From positions 211,079 through 275,078 of the forward strand of contig NW_027192211.1 in NCBI RefSeq assembly GCF_041956535.1: DNA of 64,000 bases, in the 5' to 3' direction. The translations under genes and the position numbers were made by a program. The stretch is from Calcarisporiella thermophila CBS 279.70 (taxonomy: Eukaryota > Calcarisporiellomycota). This document shows positions 9,738-22,331 of this stretch, in pieces. Numbering within the stretch: the first letter of the stretch is position 1; each line of letters opens with the position of its first letter. A model generated the notes under the pieces. That model was not told the origin of the DNA, did no database searches, and saw only the letters and a list, made by a program, of their open reading frames with translations.

Positions 9738-12700
9738 ATGCTTCGGCCACGCGGAGTGGTTTCAAGACTCCTTATCACACAGAACACGGCCCTACAATTT
9801 CGCTCAAGATACCCCCATAGATTAATTGTCCATTGCCAGCATCGGTTATCCCACACCCCTTCATCCACTCCACCGCAGGAGACAGAGGGTAAATCTGCTG
9901 ATCCGGCCCCGCATCAACAGTTAGAGCAGAAGCCGCCGCAGCAGGAGGAGGAGGATACAAAGCCACCCCCTAAAAAACGTGCCTCCTCGCCCGCGGCAAC
10001 CACCAAACCAAGCGATGCCAAATCAGCCGCCCCTTCTTCCGCCGATGCGCCAAGTAAATCCAATGGCCGAAGACGGAGTGTACCACTCAGTGTTCCACGG
10101 CGCCACGTGCAGCTCCGAGAACTCATAGATCCCATGCCCCCCATTCTTGCGCGCTCCAACCTGGAGGCTCGCATTATGCGCCGAGAAAGCAATAGAAGCC
10201 ACTTTGAAGAAGTTCCTGTCCATACTGCTACCAAGAAAGAGCTGGTTGAAACGCTTCGAGTTTTGTTGGACGCGCGCGCAAAGGCGCTTGCTGAGCGTTT
10301 GCCAAGTGTTGCGGCAACGAAAATTTTGGCCATGGTATCTCCCTTCAAGAATTCGGATATCTATGTTGAGCATCTCTGCCGTGCGGCGAGCGCTGAACTA
10401 GACGCCGACTTCGTGGTGCTTCAAACCCGGGATCTCTTCGAGCGGGTGCCATCTATAACCGCTTTAAATGCACGAGTGGTGGGGACGGGTGGAGGACAGC
10501 AGGTGATGTTAATGGGAGGAGGGCACAGGCGACGTGGTGATATGGATTTTATGATGCGGCTGGGTGGAAACATGGCAGCTTTCGTGTCGCCTTCGGTTGC
10601 CCGGGTGGGAGGCGGCGCGGGAGAGGGAAAAAGAACGGGAAACGATGAGATGATCAGTAGTGTTCCATTCCCATGGAATCGGCCGTATCGAGCTTCAGGC
10701 GGGAGCGACCTATTCAGATTCATTGCTTCGGAAACCTCTGCCTCGGGTGGTGCCACGGCGTCTGCTGCAGAGAAGAAGCCCGAGGCTGTCCTTTTAATTG
10801 AGGAGACCCTTAAGGATGTAGTGGGCGCAATAATGGAGCTGAAAAAGAAGAAGCGGAATATAGTGGTGTACTATAGGGACTGGATGGAGCTCTTAGCCAT
10901 GAGTGGGCGCTACGCAGACGATATTCTCAAGAGCATCACGGGACTCTTGCGAAAAGAATCAGGCGTGGTGTTCGTGACCCCTGCGACGCCGACACTAGGG
11001 AAATGGACGGGCATTCCGGGCGCAGGTCGACAGTCCAGGGGGTTTCCATCGGTGCTCCTGATGCGTGCAGACAACGAGGAGGACGAGGACGAGGAGGAAG
11101 ATGAGGCCGAGGAATACAACGACCTCGAGCTTGATGATGATAAACTGATGGACAAGGTCATAGAGGGGCGACTGGACTATTCAAGCCTGCTCAGCCATTA
11201 CCTTGGTGCCGCTACAGTCCCTATTCTACCTCCCCCTCGGCAGGATCTGCCCTCTTTTGAAGCCAGGTTACAGCTGGACGGCCGCCGATGGTTCAAATGG
11301 ATCAATGTTCAGGAGATGTTGGCCATTGCTTCTGCCAACGGAATCACCATCGAGCTTCCGACCCTGGAAGGCCAGGATGTGGGGATGACCTACGAAGTGA
11401 CGGATGGACTCTTCTCTGATACTATTCTAGAGAGGCAGTTGCTTTCTCCGGCACAGATTGAGCGAGTGTTGTTGCTTGCGCTCGGAAGCACCTCAGCCAA
11501 AGCCAATGATCGTGCTAATACGGGAGAATCCCTTACAGTGGGGGTCGATGCGCTTGGCCAAGGTCTGGAGATTGTCACGGGTAGCATCGAGGGGATGCAA
11601 GGGGCCACCCCACAGCGCATGTCTCTATCCTCCCGGGAAAAGCGCCTGCTCCGTCAGTGCCTGATTCACCCGGCCAAGCATGTTGGGTTTTCTCATATTG
11701 GGGGCCTCTCAAAGGCAAAACGAACCGTGCAGGAGTTGATCCAGCTTCCCCTACAGCGACCAGAGCTCTTCAAGTCGGGGATATTACGCCAGAGCACAAC
11801 GGTAGGATGGCGCATGTGCTTCTGCAGATTTCCAACCCAACCCTTACCCTATCGTTTGCATTTTATTAGGGCGTCTTACTTTTCGGGCCGCCTGGCACCG
11901 GTAAAACGTTGCTTGCGAAGGCCATTGCCTCGGAATCGGGTGCCAATTTTTTGGCGGTTGAAATGGGCCACTTGCAAGACAAGTACGTGGGGGAAAACGA
12001 AAAGAATGTCCGGGTAAGTGTAGCGGACTAGCCAAGTATCCGTGGAATCGGCCTTCAGCTAAACAATTCTTCATAGGCTTTGTTCAGCCTGGCCAGGAAA
12101 CTTCGCCCGTGCATCATCTTTGTGGATGAGGTGGATGCATTGCTGCGTAAACGGGGGCATGGCTCGCCCCACTGGGCCGTGTCTACTCAGAACGATTTTA
12201 TGAGCGAATGGGATGGCATCAATTCAGAGAACTCTGGCGTTATTGGTAAGGGATAGCGGAAAAGAAACAAGATGCTTTTGTCCCTGTGAATAACCGCTTT
12301 TTTGCCTCTTTAAAGTCATCGGAGCAACCAACAGGCCGTTTGATTTGGACGAAGCCGTGTTGCGCCGCATGCCTCGCCGCATTCTCGTTGACTTGCCTGA
12401 TGAGCCCACGCGGCGCGACATCCTCCGCATTTTGCTGCGAGATGAGGCGTGCGACGAGGTCGATCTTGGAGAAATAGCACGGCTTACTTCTCACTATTCA
12501 GGCTCCGATCTTAAAAATCTGTGCATTGCGGCGGCATACCATGCGATTCGGGAGGAGAGTGCGGATGGGAGAGGGGACATGGGCGGGCTCGGTGGCAATC
12601 TTGCACAGAGACGTGCCATGAAGATGCAGCATTTCCTTTCGGCGCTAGAAGACGTACCGGCGAGTCTTGCAAATGAAATGGACAGCATTCGGCAGCTGAG

Positions 12701-12755
12701 GGAGTGGGATGCCTTGTTTGGGGCGAAAGGAAAGGGCAAGACAATAGGATTTTGA
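9738..12755 (+). CDS. AAA ATPase with mitochondrial-type N-terminus
   Basis: This is an AAA+ ATPase with a single C-terminal ATPase module of the meiotic clade (Msp1/ATAD1, spastin, katanin). Exons are 9738-11801, 11870-12013, 12077-12245 and 12316-12755, about 938 residues. The first 35 residues are rich in Arg and hydroxylated residues without acids, consistent with a mitochondrial presequence. A long middle region (about 40-650) has an acidic stretch near 450 and is typical only of fungal members of this family. The ATPase core begins near residue 660 (VGFSHIGGL). Walker A GPPGTGKT is at about 694-701 and Walker B IIFVDEVD at about 749-756, with a downstream sensor segment IGATNRP and arginines in AVLRRMPRR. 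These imply active ATP hydrolysis, probably for protein extraction or remodelling at mitochondria. The substrate is unknown. Confidence 0.85.
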
Positions 12756-12956
12756 ATCTTTTTAGATAAATAGATAGACGCTTTCTTTATTTAATTCTTC
12801 GTGGATCAATGCAAATGGTGAGATCGAGATCACGCGTTCACCTGAACCTTAAATTTACTCATCTACAAATTACCTCACGTCAACGCCCTTGCAAAAATTT
12901 TTAGGGCAACCGCATTTCCCCCATCCCTTTTTCATCTCTACCGCTTTTGCCCAAAG

Positions 12957-13577
12957 ATGTGGAAATTACTTATCTTCGCTACTCTGCTGACGAACGCATG
13001 CGCTCTCCCCTTTGTCCAGAACATCTTCTCCAACCAGGTGCAAGCTACCATCACAAATTGTGGGGATTCCTCTGACATCCTCAGGTGAGATTCCCTCCCC
13101 CCTGATTATTCTCCTAGCCTCCTCCATCTCCGCAGACCTTGCTAAATCCCCCCCCCCCCAACTCCTTAGACTTGACTATCTGAATTTTATTCCGAATCCA
13201 CCCCTTAAGGGGCAACCGCTTACTTTTGATGGCAAGGGGTTCCTCAAGGAAACGGTCAACCGCGGGGCATACATTGATCTCACCGTGAAGTACGGGCTTA
13301 TTAAGCTTCTGCAGCAGAAGCTGGATCTATGCGATGAAGTGGAGAAGATCGGGATGCAGTGCCCGCTTTCAGAGGGCGAGCATGACGTGGAGCATACAGA
13401 AACTCTGCCGAGAGAAATCCCACCGGTGAGGTTTCCGATCCACATCTTTTCAATTCCCATGGATCTAAGCTAATCTGTTTGTCAATACAGGGCAAATACA
13501 CCGTCAATGCCGTCGTGTACACAGAAGATCATCGGCGTATTGCCTGTATCAACGCAGTTGCGATATTTAAGCCCTAG
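12957..13577 (+). CDS. Secreted ML-domain (NPC2-like) lipid-transfer protein
   Basis: This protein resembles NPC2 and fungal phosphatidylglycerol/phosphatidylinositol transfer proteins. Exons are 12957-13084, 13170-13425 and 13491-13577, about 156 residues, the usual size. A signal peptide (MWKLLIFATLLTNACA) precedes the ML domain. Cysteines fit the ML pattern: TNCGDSSDIL early, LCDEV and MQCP in the middle, RIACI near the end. The domain includes a typical IPPGKYTVNAVVYTEDH segment, which is assembled correctly only across the last splice. It probably binds sterol or phospholipid in the secretory or vacuolar lumen. It lies tandem to the AAA ATPase gene, about 200 bp downstream. Confidence 0.9.
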
Positions 13578-13833
13578 ACTAATCCGTTGAGTTGTTAATT
13601 CATGTGATATCTTTCTCAGACATTTCTACACCTATTTGGATATATTTTCTTTGGCCTCTTCTTTTTTTTTCCTCCTCTTCCTTTACTCTCGTGTATACAG
13701 TTTCAATACAAAGCTTTTGTATGTATAGGCGTAATGAAATCTCTAAAGCGTAGTGGTTTCACCATACCGCTGCCCAGCTTCGGTGCACGCTTGTGTGTAT
13801 GATCGGACTGGCATGCCTCAGCTCTCTCAGCTC

Positions 13834-14799
13834 TTAATTGATGTCCCTAAACTCTCCCTCAATCACCCGTCCGTCGCCCTCCTTTGATCCTCCTCGCCAA
13901 TTCTCGCTCCCACGGGTAGGTTTTAGTGGCACGCTCGCAGTCCTATTACCGTCCCTCACTTTGACCTCCAGCAGTTGTACGTCTTCCCCCTGCACACGAC
14001 CACGGGCAGCTACTATCACCGGGCCCAGTATATATTCCACCCGAATTTCGTGCGTCGAATACGCACCCATCGTGCCCATCATGGTCGCCGTACTTGATGC
14101 TACCGCCACCTCGCTTCCGTCCTCCTTCTCCAAAGTATCGGGTGAGACATCATACCCAACTACGCCACAAACTCCACGTTCGCCCGCTCTGAGAGCGTCC
14201 CGCACGAGCGCAGCAGATTTTGCACATATCTCCTCCACTTTCCCGCTGTCTACGTCTCTACCGAAGAGCGAATCAAAGACACTTGTGGTCGTTGGGTAAG
14301 GACCCTGCCCGCGGGTGGCCATGGTAGAAAATGGCGAGGGTAGGGAACGAAAGAAACGGTAGAAACCGTAGGTAAAGCTGCCACCCAAAAAAAGAAAGAA
14401 CACAGGGTGGTGTAGAAATAAAATCAAAGCACCACTAACAATGGCCAGGGTCACAGGAAGATTACGCTTGATAGCCGCTATGTAGGGTCAAGAATGGTAG
14501 GATAAATTAGGGTGTATAATCATACGCATCACAAATCCGATTATACATTTTACTATTTGTTTGACATCACTATTGTAAAAACGAACTGTAACAAGATTGC
14601 TGGGCAGAGGCCGGCGCACTAGCTCGATCTTGTTTCTTGATTGTAAATCTAATCTTGCTGGGACTAATTGCCGAGAAACTTGAAAATGTCGTATAGAAGG
14701 CTGAAGAAGAGATCGGGAGTGCGGGCCAAGAGCATTGTTTGCTAAAATGACCCGATGTGATCTCAGAAGTATACGATTTGACAATAGGGTGCGGAGCAT
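13834..14799 (-). CDS. Putative mitochondrial membrane protein, unknown
   Basis: Family not recognised. Exons are 14799-14526 and 14477-13834, about 305 residues, and the phase is clean across the splice. The first 55 residues are rich in Arg, Leu and Ser and lack acids (MLRTLLSNRILLRSHRVILA), consistent with a mitochondrial presequence. One or two hydrophobic segments follow at about residues 80-125 (LAIVSGALILFLHHPVFFLF). A soluble C-terminal domain of about 170 residues follows, with a regular beta-rich look (IRVEYILGPVIVAARGRV, LLEVKV). I infer an inner-membrane protein with a soluble domain. Tim21- or Coa1-like assembly factors have a similar layout, but I see no diagnostic motif. Confidence 0.65.
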
Positions 14800-15338
14800 G
14801 ATGGTTTAGGAGCTTCGTCCTAATATCTTACAGTCGAGAGTAATTTCCGTGTACACGTTGAGGCGTTGGTAAAACGACTCAGACTAGAGCAAATTGATAT
14901 CGAAATTGGAGAGCGGCTTAATATGGAATAAGAGAATATTAATTCTCGGTAAATCCAAGGCGAAGCAGAAAGGAGAGGAGTTGTCATACCAAGCAAATAT
15001 GATGGCCATCACCCATCTTAGCTATTGACTTGTGTATGGAAGATGACTAACGAGTCGCTTCTATAATAATCTTCTTTGTATTCACCGGGATTTATCAGTT
15101 GAAAGCTTATGGTGCAGATAGATTAGTAAATCTCTCCAGATCTCTTAGCGGTGAAGGGAGAAAACAACGGCAAGGCATTGTGAATATAGATTAGCTTTTT
15201 TACAGGGCAAAGCAGAGAAATAGAGGTATAATAATGAAGGCAATATAATATGAAAATAAAGAAAAATACTATTTTACATAATAATTAAGCAAATTAATTT
15301 ATGAAAGTGTAAGGAAAAAAAAACAGCCTATATTCATT
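14800..15338. other. Intergenic region
   Basis: An AT-rich 539-bp spacer holds the promoter side of the minus-strand gene ending at 13834 and the 3' side of the next minus-strand gene. No gene is supported. Confidence 0.4.
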
Positions 15339-18300
15339 TCATTCCCTCTTTATGTCCTCCCCGCTCATTCCCTCACCTTCTCCAGGCCGAAGGATGTCCT
15401 CTTTATGATCATTTTCACTCGTCACCTTATCTTCGCTAAACGTGGGATTGGGCTCTTCAATTACTACGTTAAAAGCTCGATGTACGAGCTCCCGTACCCG
15501 ATCTATAAACAAACGCGTTTCGTCCTCGGGCGCATACAGGTGATGACCAAGCGAATGAAGCATCTTGTCGAGGCGAGTTTCCGATTCGCCACGCCGGTAA
15601 GGAATATTAAAATCAACGCGACTATACATCACAAGTAAATTCCCCTGAAAATATAGTGGTGATGATGCAATTGACTTACTGCTCATAACTACGATATTCT
15701 TTCACCAAGTCCAAAATTTGTTTGAATAGGTCAGCTTCAATTCGATCCATGCGTTCAATCTTCTTCTCGCATGCATATGGTAACCCTATTAAACGATAAG
15801 GTAATGGATGTTAAAAGAGATGGGTGCTTAGCGCGCTTGCTTCCTTCATCATATTTACGAATATGGCCCTCTTCATCCAGCTCGTGGCTGATACTCAAAT
15901 ACTGCACTCGTGATACGCTGGATGGATGATTAACATCGTACGGGCTTATAATGACGCCAATAAAGGGCTCAATGGCATCCTCAGGACGACGGAAGAGTTC
16001 CTGTTGGCCACAAGTAAAGAAATCTTTAGCACTAACCAATCCACAAAGAGAGAGAAAGAGAAAATAAACCTGATAGGTAGATTGGGTCTCTATATCTCGC
16101 ACGCTCGGATCTGGCACAAAAGTTGGATGAGAATGATACCAACCAACCACTCTGATGCCTCTAGCGGCGAACACCTCGCGTGCGTGCATTTCGGAGGCCG
16201 GATCCATCTCGCACTGGATACCGGTGCTCATGCTTCGACAAGGAAATGCTGCGGTGACAGTAAGCTGTCTAACATCTGGATCGTATATCCCTCCTAGAAG
16301 CCCGATTATCTCGGTAGTGGCGAGATGAGCATGGAAATCCATCAGAGCAAGTGACTCGCTATGGATGGTGACGTGGAAAGGGGCAGGGTTTTGGGTGGGG
16401 GAATAGGTGCGAAGTGGTACGAGACGGAAAGGATCATAACCCTCGGGGTGATAGTGATTGGATTCGGCTTTGCGTTTCAAATAGTATTGTGCACGCTTGT
16501 GCCGAGGAATCTTGGTATTAACTGGAATCCAACATGATTAGCGTCGTGTTGATCAAGGCGGGAAAAAAAAAAAAGATGAATAGAATTTTACCTTTGATCT
16601 CTCCATTTGCAAAATACTTTGCATTCTGGGCTGCCAACCGTTCTTGCTCATACATCTCTTCCAGCTCCTCATCCGCTAGATCGCGTTCTTCCGCGTTATG
16701 CGTTATCACACGCCCCTCAAGCTCCTTCGGGTCGACCCATTCGCCGTATTCGTTGCGAACTCGCCTCTTTCTCGGACCTTCCATGACAGTTGACCATCTC
16801 GCCTCTGGGTCATCCTCACCTTCGCCACTATCAATCTCCTCATAGAATGCCTTGGAAACAGCAGAAGCAGGACGTCGCCGCGGTGGTCGAGGAGCGGGTA
16901 CCGTGCATCCAACATTGATAGCGCCAATACGCTCGAGATACGTGTGGACGCGTCCAATGGCATTCACATCGCCGCAATCGCGAAGTCCGGGCCGAATCTT
17001 GGTTTTGGTCAAGTATCTTGGGCGGGATTTCGCCCACATTTGCAGGATGTAATTACGAATCTTTACATAGCGCTCCGGCGTCTTTGGGGGCCGATTGCAG
17101 AACCATTCCGGGTTTGCTCTGCGTTCTTCAGGACTAACGGTGGACAAGTCGATTTTCTGAAAATACATCAATCTTAATGAGAAAACACAGTCATATACTC
17201 ACACCAACTTTGAAGTATACGAACCATATCCATAAATTCGCTCATCTCCTCTTTAAATGTTGTAGTGAAGATATCATCACCGCCATCATCTGGGTACAAT
17301 TCCTTTATGCTCTTCTCCCTAGTCACCAGATGGGATTTTGTTTCTGCCATTATATCTGGAGACTTTGCTGGCTGAACCGCGTCCTTTTTTGGACTATCAG
17401 CAACTGGAGATTCCTCGCGTTTAATGTTAGGCACTGTTATTGTGTTTGATATAGCCGTGGGAGGCTCCTCACCTCCATCGACGTTATCATCATAAGCATT
17501 TTCAATCTTAGTCGACTCTTGCTTAATCTCCATCTGGGGCGAATTGCTCTCTCTAGTATTGCCTACCACAACTTCTTGATTAGCTCTGGATCCCTCCGAG
17601 AGGCCTTGAGTCGTGGTATTCTCTTCATGCTTTCCGGTCAAAAATGCCACAGTTTCCTCGGCAGGTATAGGAATTTGTGCGGGAGTTCCATCATCACTCT
17701 CCATCTCGATGTCAACTTCCTCCTCTTCGTCTTCCTCCTCTTTCACCTCGTCCTGTTTCAAAATAGGCAAAATCACACTCGAATCTTCCTGGGTCCCTTT
17801 CGGATCTCCCTGTTCAGAAACTGTATTTTCAGATAGCGATTGCTTCGGTGGTTGATCTCTTTCTGGGGATGATCCATTCTGCACTTTCGCCTGAACGTGT
17901 TGGGCACTAGATGGTAGGTTTTCCGAAGAGGCCCTGCTGAGGCGCCTGCGCTTAGTACCGCGGGGTTCTTGTGTTGAAATATTGAGAGGCGATTTTGATG
18001 CTACGGCAGGATCAACTGTCTAATGTAATAAAAGGCTATAGCATATTGTATAAAAAAGACAGAGTTCAAATAGTTGCCTTCAAATGTCTCGCATGGTTCT
18101 TGCACTGTAGTGGGTTTCGCGTTCCAACCATTTGCGCAATCGGCTTCCAATTTCCGTAGCCAAATTTCTCCTGTTAGTACAGTGAAAAAAAAAATAAATA
18201 AATCCAAATTTAAACATGATATCTCTAAGAACATTTCTCATTACCAAGGCTTCAAACAATCGAGTGTCCTCTTCTGTGGTCCATCGCATGTTATGACTAG

Positions 18301-18762
18301 GCAAATCCACAGACGATAACTTTTTTCCATCCTCGCCAGTAACGATCTTTTTCCCAGACTTCTTCTCGAGCTTGTCTTTCTTCCTCTGTTTGTCCTGTAC
18401 GATTTTGGCCGATTCACCAGTAACTAAGTAAGCCACGAGTGCATCAACATCAATACACAGTGTGGGAAATCCGAGAAGAAAATAATCCACTCACCGATAG
18501 TGGGCCTCTCTCCAAAATAGTATTCTTCCTCCGCTAACATTTGCTCAATGAGGGCACGCGATTGTGCATCCATGTCAGCATCCATATTGAGCTTTTGCTG
18601 TTGATCTGATACCCAGTCCGGGATAACAAAATGCTCGGCCTCTGTTTTCGAGGAAGATTTATCATTGTCATTACTAGGCGAATAAATTACAGGTAATGGG
18701 ATGGTAGCAGATTCATCTCCGGATTCTTCTATCTCAATTTCTGCTTCTCCTTCTTCTGACAT
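15339..18762 (-). CDS. MYSM1-like histone H2A deubiquitinase (SANT-SWIRM-JAMM)
   Basis: This is a chromatin metalloprotease predicted to remove ubiquitin from histone H2A. Exons in transcript order are 18762-18495, 18423-18245, 18170-18078, 18019-17225, 17156-16592, 16521-16070, 16000-15841, 15785-15680 and 15621-15339, about 966 residues. A SANT/Myb domain (about 135-180) contains WTTEEDTRLFEAL and FGYGNWKPIAQM. An acidic linker follows. The SWIRM domain (about 446-535) has TPERYVKIRNYIL and CGDVNAIGRVHTYLE. The MPN+ domain (about 690-830) has the catalytic Glu in TEIIGLLGG and an intact zinc motif, YHSHP then SVRD (H-x-H-x7-S-x2-D). Two introns start with GC (18077 and 15840), because only those junctions give continuous homology. 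The exon 4-5 junction (donor GTTCGT) is the least certain. Domain order and detailed wording match animal MYSM1. Confidence 0.88.
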
Positions 18763-19131
18763 TTTTAACTCGGCTTACGTTAATGGCGAAGCAAGAAGGA
18801 ATGATCCGGTATATATATACAAATTTTAGATGAACATTAGAAAGGCTTTTTGCTCTGATTATCTTGATTTTTCTAATATTTGCTATGTTACTATAGTGGG
18901 CAAAGAGGCGCAGCAATTGAATATTCCATTACAGATTACTACGAGCATTGAATTTAATTAGTGAAATAGGAACAAAGGCATTTAAAACAAAATGAGGATA
19001 TTATGAACAAAAAAAAAAAAAAATAACATATACATATATATATATATAGCTACAAAGATATACTGGATTTATCGTGCTGAATTTTAGTACTTAAGCAAAC
19101 CTCCTAGACAAAACATATATGATTAAATCAG
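18763..19131. other. Intergenic region with AT repeat
   Basis: This 369-bp AT-rich spacer contains an A run near 19010-19023 and an (AT)n stretch near 19028-19048. No gene is seen. Confidence 0.45.
19025..19048 (+). repeat. AT dinucleotide repeat
   Basis: An ATAT-type simple repeat follows an A-rich run. It is short and likely variable, with no evident function. Confidence 0.65.
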
Positions 19132-20404
19132 CTAATGCTCTGCCATTTGTTCTGTCACCGTCGCATTATAAGAGGCCGTATCCACGCCCGATCTTCCATT
19201 TGCTACAGGCATAAAGATTACTTTAGTTCCCGCATTCCGAGCCATTGCTGACACTGTTTCAAGCGATCTTATTTGCATCGCCGCCGGGGTACTTAGAATA
19301 TCGCTTGCTTTGCGCATCCTATTAAATAAGCGAGTCTAAATTATTCGAAAGTTTAGAACAAGATGAAATAGGTATCCTTTACAGTTTTGCTGCCTCCACT
19401 TCTGCCTGTGCTGCAATCACTTTACTCTCACCAATCCTACATCACAGCATAGGTTGTAAAATTGAGTTATAAGATAGGACATATATTGAGAGCAAAAAAT
19501 GGATTCTGAGTCTATTTATGCTATACCTCTTCTGCTTTGCTGCCGAAGACAGGCTTTCTTGGAGATCAGGACTGAACTGGATATCCTTAACAAGGATAGA
19601 TTCAACCCGCGCACCCCTACAGATAGCAATCGAGATTATTACTAAGAGTCACTAAAGAATAACGGCAATATGCCATTCTCTCCTACCATTGTTTTGCTGC
19701 GTTGTCAATGACCTCGCCAATTTCAAAGGCAATTTGCTCGCGATTCTCCACGAGATCTTGCAGTACGCGTGACCCAACAATGTGTCGGAGAGTAGTCTGA
19801 GTGCGCTCGACAAGTGCTTTGTGGATATTAGAAACACAAAATGTGGCGACAAATGGATCAACAACGTGCCAGTAGAGGACACTGTCGATCTGGATGCTGA
19901 CGTTATCTTTAGTCATGACAGATTGACTGGGAATGTCTCCTAGCTGGATCTATTTTATTTCGAACGTTAGAGAAGGCTATTGAATAATAATAATAATAAA
20001 TACTACCTTAATATCCACTATGCTAAGCTCCTCCGTCAATGGATTGACCTTGCATAAACCAGGATCGACTATTTTATAATAGCGCCCAAAACGCGTTATA
20101 AGTCCCACGTAGCCTTGAGGGATCTCGCGATAGTAGTTCGGAAAACAGGCGCACAACGGAATTGCTCCAAGCGTCCCCAATATAGCCCCAAGTCTATCGA
20201 AGGAATGAAATCAACTATCAGGTGTGTACTAAAATCGAATTGGTGTTTAATATTAGGGAATCACCCATTCATAAATCTCCCGTAAATCCCATGAGGTATT
20301 CTATTCACATCTTCTTCTGTTGCATAAGTGGGTGCAAGAGCATGTGCTGTTGGCTGGCACGTAACAGGAGTAGTATGATCTCGTGGTGTAAAATTAGTAG
20401 TCAT
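19132..20404 (-). CDS. Stomatin/SPFH-domain membrane protein
   Basis: This is a stomatin/podocin-type protein that would coat membranes as an oligomer via an N-terminal hairpin. Exons are 20404-20265, 20193-20007, 19949-19687, 19616-19527, 19436-19383 and 19318-19132, about 306 residues, with all phases consistent. A hydrophilic N-terminus is followed by a hydrophobic hairpin (LGAILGTLGAIPLCACFPNYY). The SPFH domain comes next: PQGYVGLITRFGRYYKIVDPG, MTKDNVSIQIDSVLYWHVVDP and TQTTLRHIVGS. Near the C-terminus are the stomatin marks GARVESILVKDIQ and AAQAEVEAAKL. Size and layout match stomatin-like proteins. It probably organises plasma-membrane or endosomal microdomains. A mitochondrial SLP-2 role is less likely, because no presequence is seen. 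Confidence 0.9.
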
Positions 20405-20719
20405 GGTGGGATAGTTTTCCCGGGCGAATTTTGGGCAATTAAATACTTTTATCCAAAATGAAATCCAAATTCTATATATCGATCCTTGTGAAACCGTCGA
20501 GAAATAGGATGGAAAGAATAATAATATTATTCTTTCGAAGGTAAAATTTTTGAGCATAAAATGCTCAAAATGCAAGTTTCATGAAACACAGAGGAACGAT
20601 ATAAGCATTCCTCCGAGCATTTTAATTCACTAGCATACGCAAATAAGGATGATATCGCCCCTTAACGGAAGCCCATATCTCAAATAGCATCACAAAGTAA
20701 ACGCCAACGTAATTATGAA
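20405..20719. other. Intergenic region
   Basis: A 315-bp spacer lies between two tandem minus-strand genes. It appears coding by eye in one frame (20622-20720), but that stretch is better read as downstream of the spliced ERT1/AcuK stop codon. It contains the stomatin promoter. Confidence 0.45.
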
Positions 20720-22331
20720 TCATATCAATATGGGTAAAAACTAAAACCATAGAAATGTTCGTTAGCATAATAAATAGCATTTCCGGAAGATGATGATTTA
20801 CATTTCCAACAATAGTGAGGGGAATATTAAATATATCCCTCTTGATGGTGAAGCAAAACCCACAGGGCACGCGTCTTCCGGCTGGGGATAGCAGTACACA
20901 TGTGGTCATGATTGAGCTCTCCGCATCGAATGCATGAAGGGCAAATTTTTCCCAATATTCGACAGCCGATTGATGATCCATTAGCTGGAAAAGAGGAGGG
21001 GGGCAATCAACGTCTTGGAGAGCTCTGATTGTGCATTTTTTTCATCTTTTTCTTTACCTCGTAAATGTACTTTTTCCCAAGCAGCTGCTCTTTTGTCCAC
21101 TGAGTCAACAGACAAAACTCCTTTCCAACAAGCGTAATTTGACCTGTGCGGCGCCAGACGACAGTAGGAGTACCAGAGAAACTCAATAGCTTCTCAAATT
21201 CAAGTAGCATGCGCTGGAACATTTTTTCCATGAATATCAGATCCTCCCCTGTCAGATTCATAATCAGCGTGATGAACGAGGGTCTAAACGCTGAAATGGC
21301 GCGAGTGATTCGCATCAAACTCTCCTTATCCATCCTGCAGAGCCGAAAAATAGAGATTAAACGCGATTGAATGAATACTCATGAACTTATTTCTTTGCGT
21401 CGTATATATATCTATAAACTATTACGTACTTCTCTTCGACGTATTTGATGAGATAATGATATCCCTCCACATAGTTGTGAGGAGTTTTCACCCCATTATA
21501 AACACTCTCGGGGTCCTGCAGTTTGCGCTTCGAGTCACGCCTCTGTGAAAATGCAACGGGGGCGACGGAAGCAGCAACAGAACCCTCTGCAGTAGATGTG
21601 GCGCCTGAGACAGATGTATTAGACGCAGGAGCCCACGACTGTCTCCCGCTAAGCACACTAGCAATTGCACCGGCAATGGTACGTGCATCGGGAGATGTGA
21701 GCATGGAGCTGAGAATCGAATACTCTAAATTAACAGCTTGTGAACCAAATCCTTCAGCGGTTGCGGGAATCCCGAGAAGACTTGTAGGGTCGAGATTCAA
21801 ATCTATGCATTAAATTAGCTATGTACATGTCATGTATGGGACATGTCTGAGTCTTACTAGTTATCAGAGGATGTGTGTGCGTTGGCTTCTCATTAAGGAT
21901 TTGCAAAGGCAGAGCGAATTCAGGGGGTATACTGAGTGAGTTGACGGGTAATGTACTGGAGGTATTTGAGTCTAATGAAGACACTGAAGTAATGAGGGAG
22001 ATGCTGGAAAGTTGGATGCAAACAATATAGCAAACCTTGCACTTCGTCAGTGCCCTGTAAATATTTAGCCTTTTTTCTAAGCCCATCTGTACATGTACTT
22101 GCTAGCTCGCGCCTGACACAACGTTGACAGGGTCTCGCTAAGTATGATAAATAAGTTTGTATATGTCTTACAGTCTTACAAAGCGAAAGGAAATGTATAT
22201 ATCCTATTACAATCATCACAGGTCAGATGCGCTTTTTGGCAGTTTATGCACGCTCTCACACATTTTCTTCTTCTAGACTTTTGCTCCTGCTGGTGGGAAA
22301 TCAACTGTGGGGGAGAGGATGTGGCCGACAT
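20720..22331 (-). CDS. ERT1/AcuK-type Zn2Cys6 regulator of gluconeogenesis
   Basis: This is a binuclear zinc cluster transcription factor with a PAS-like domain. It belongs to the family that controls gluconeogenesis and non-fermentable carbon use (S. cerevisiae Ert1/Rds2, Aspergillus AcuK/AcuM). Exons are 22331-22211, 22137-22036, 21983-21858, 21802-21430, 21334-21058, 20984-20802 and 20740-20720, about 400 residues. The zinc cluster (about 24-55) shows CVRACINCQKAHLTC and then CQRCVRRELASTC, followed by TDGLRKKAKYL, the family hallmark. The PAS-like domain near the C-terminus includes VVWRRTGQITLVGKEFCLLT and an YWEKFALHAF segment. A tiny last exon (20740-20720) gives a FLPIL-type ending expected for the family. 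The exon 2-3 junction was chosen by phase. Confidence 0.88.

Noticed and set aside
16116-16200. Possible proteasome Rpn11 or Csn5 identity for the JAMM domain gene
   Set aside because: The SANT and SWIRM domains in the same transcript and the surrounding sequence fit MYSM1, not proteasome or signalosome subunits.
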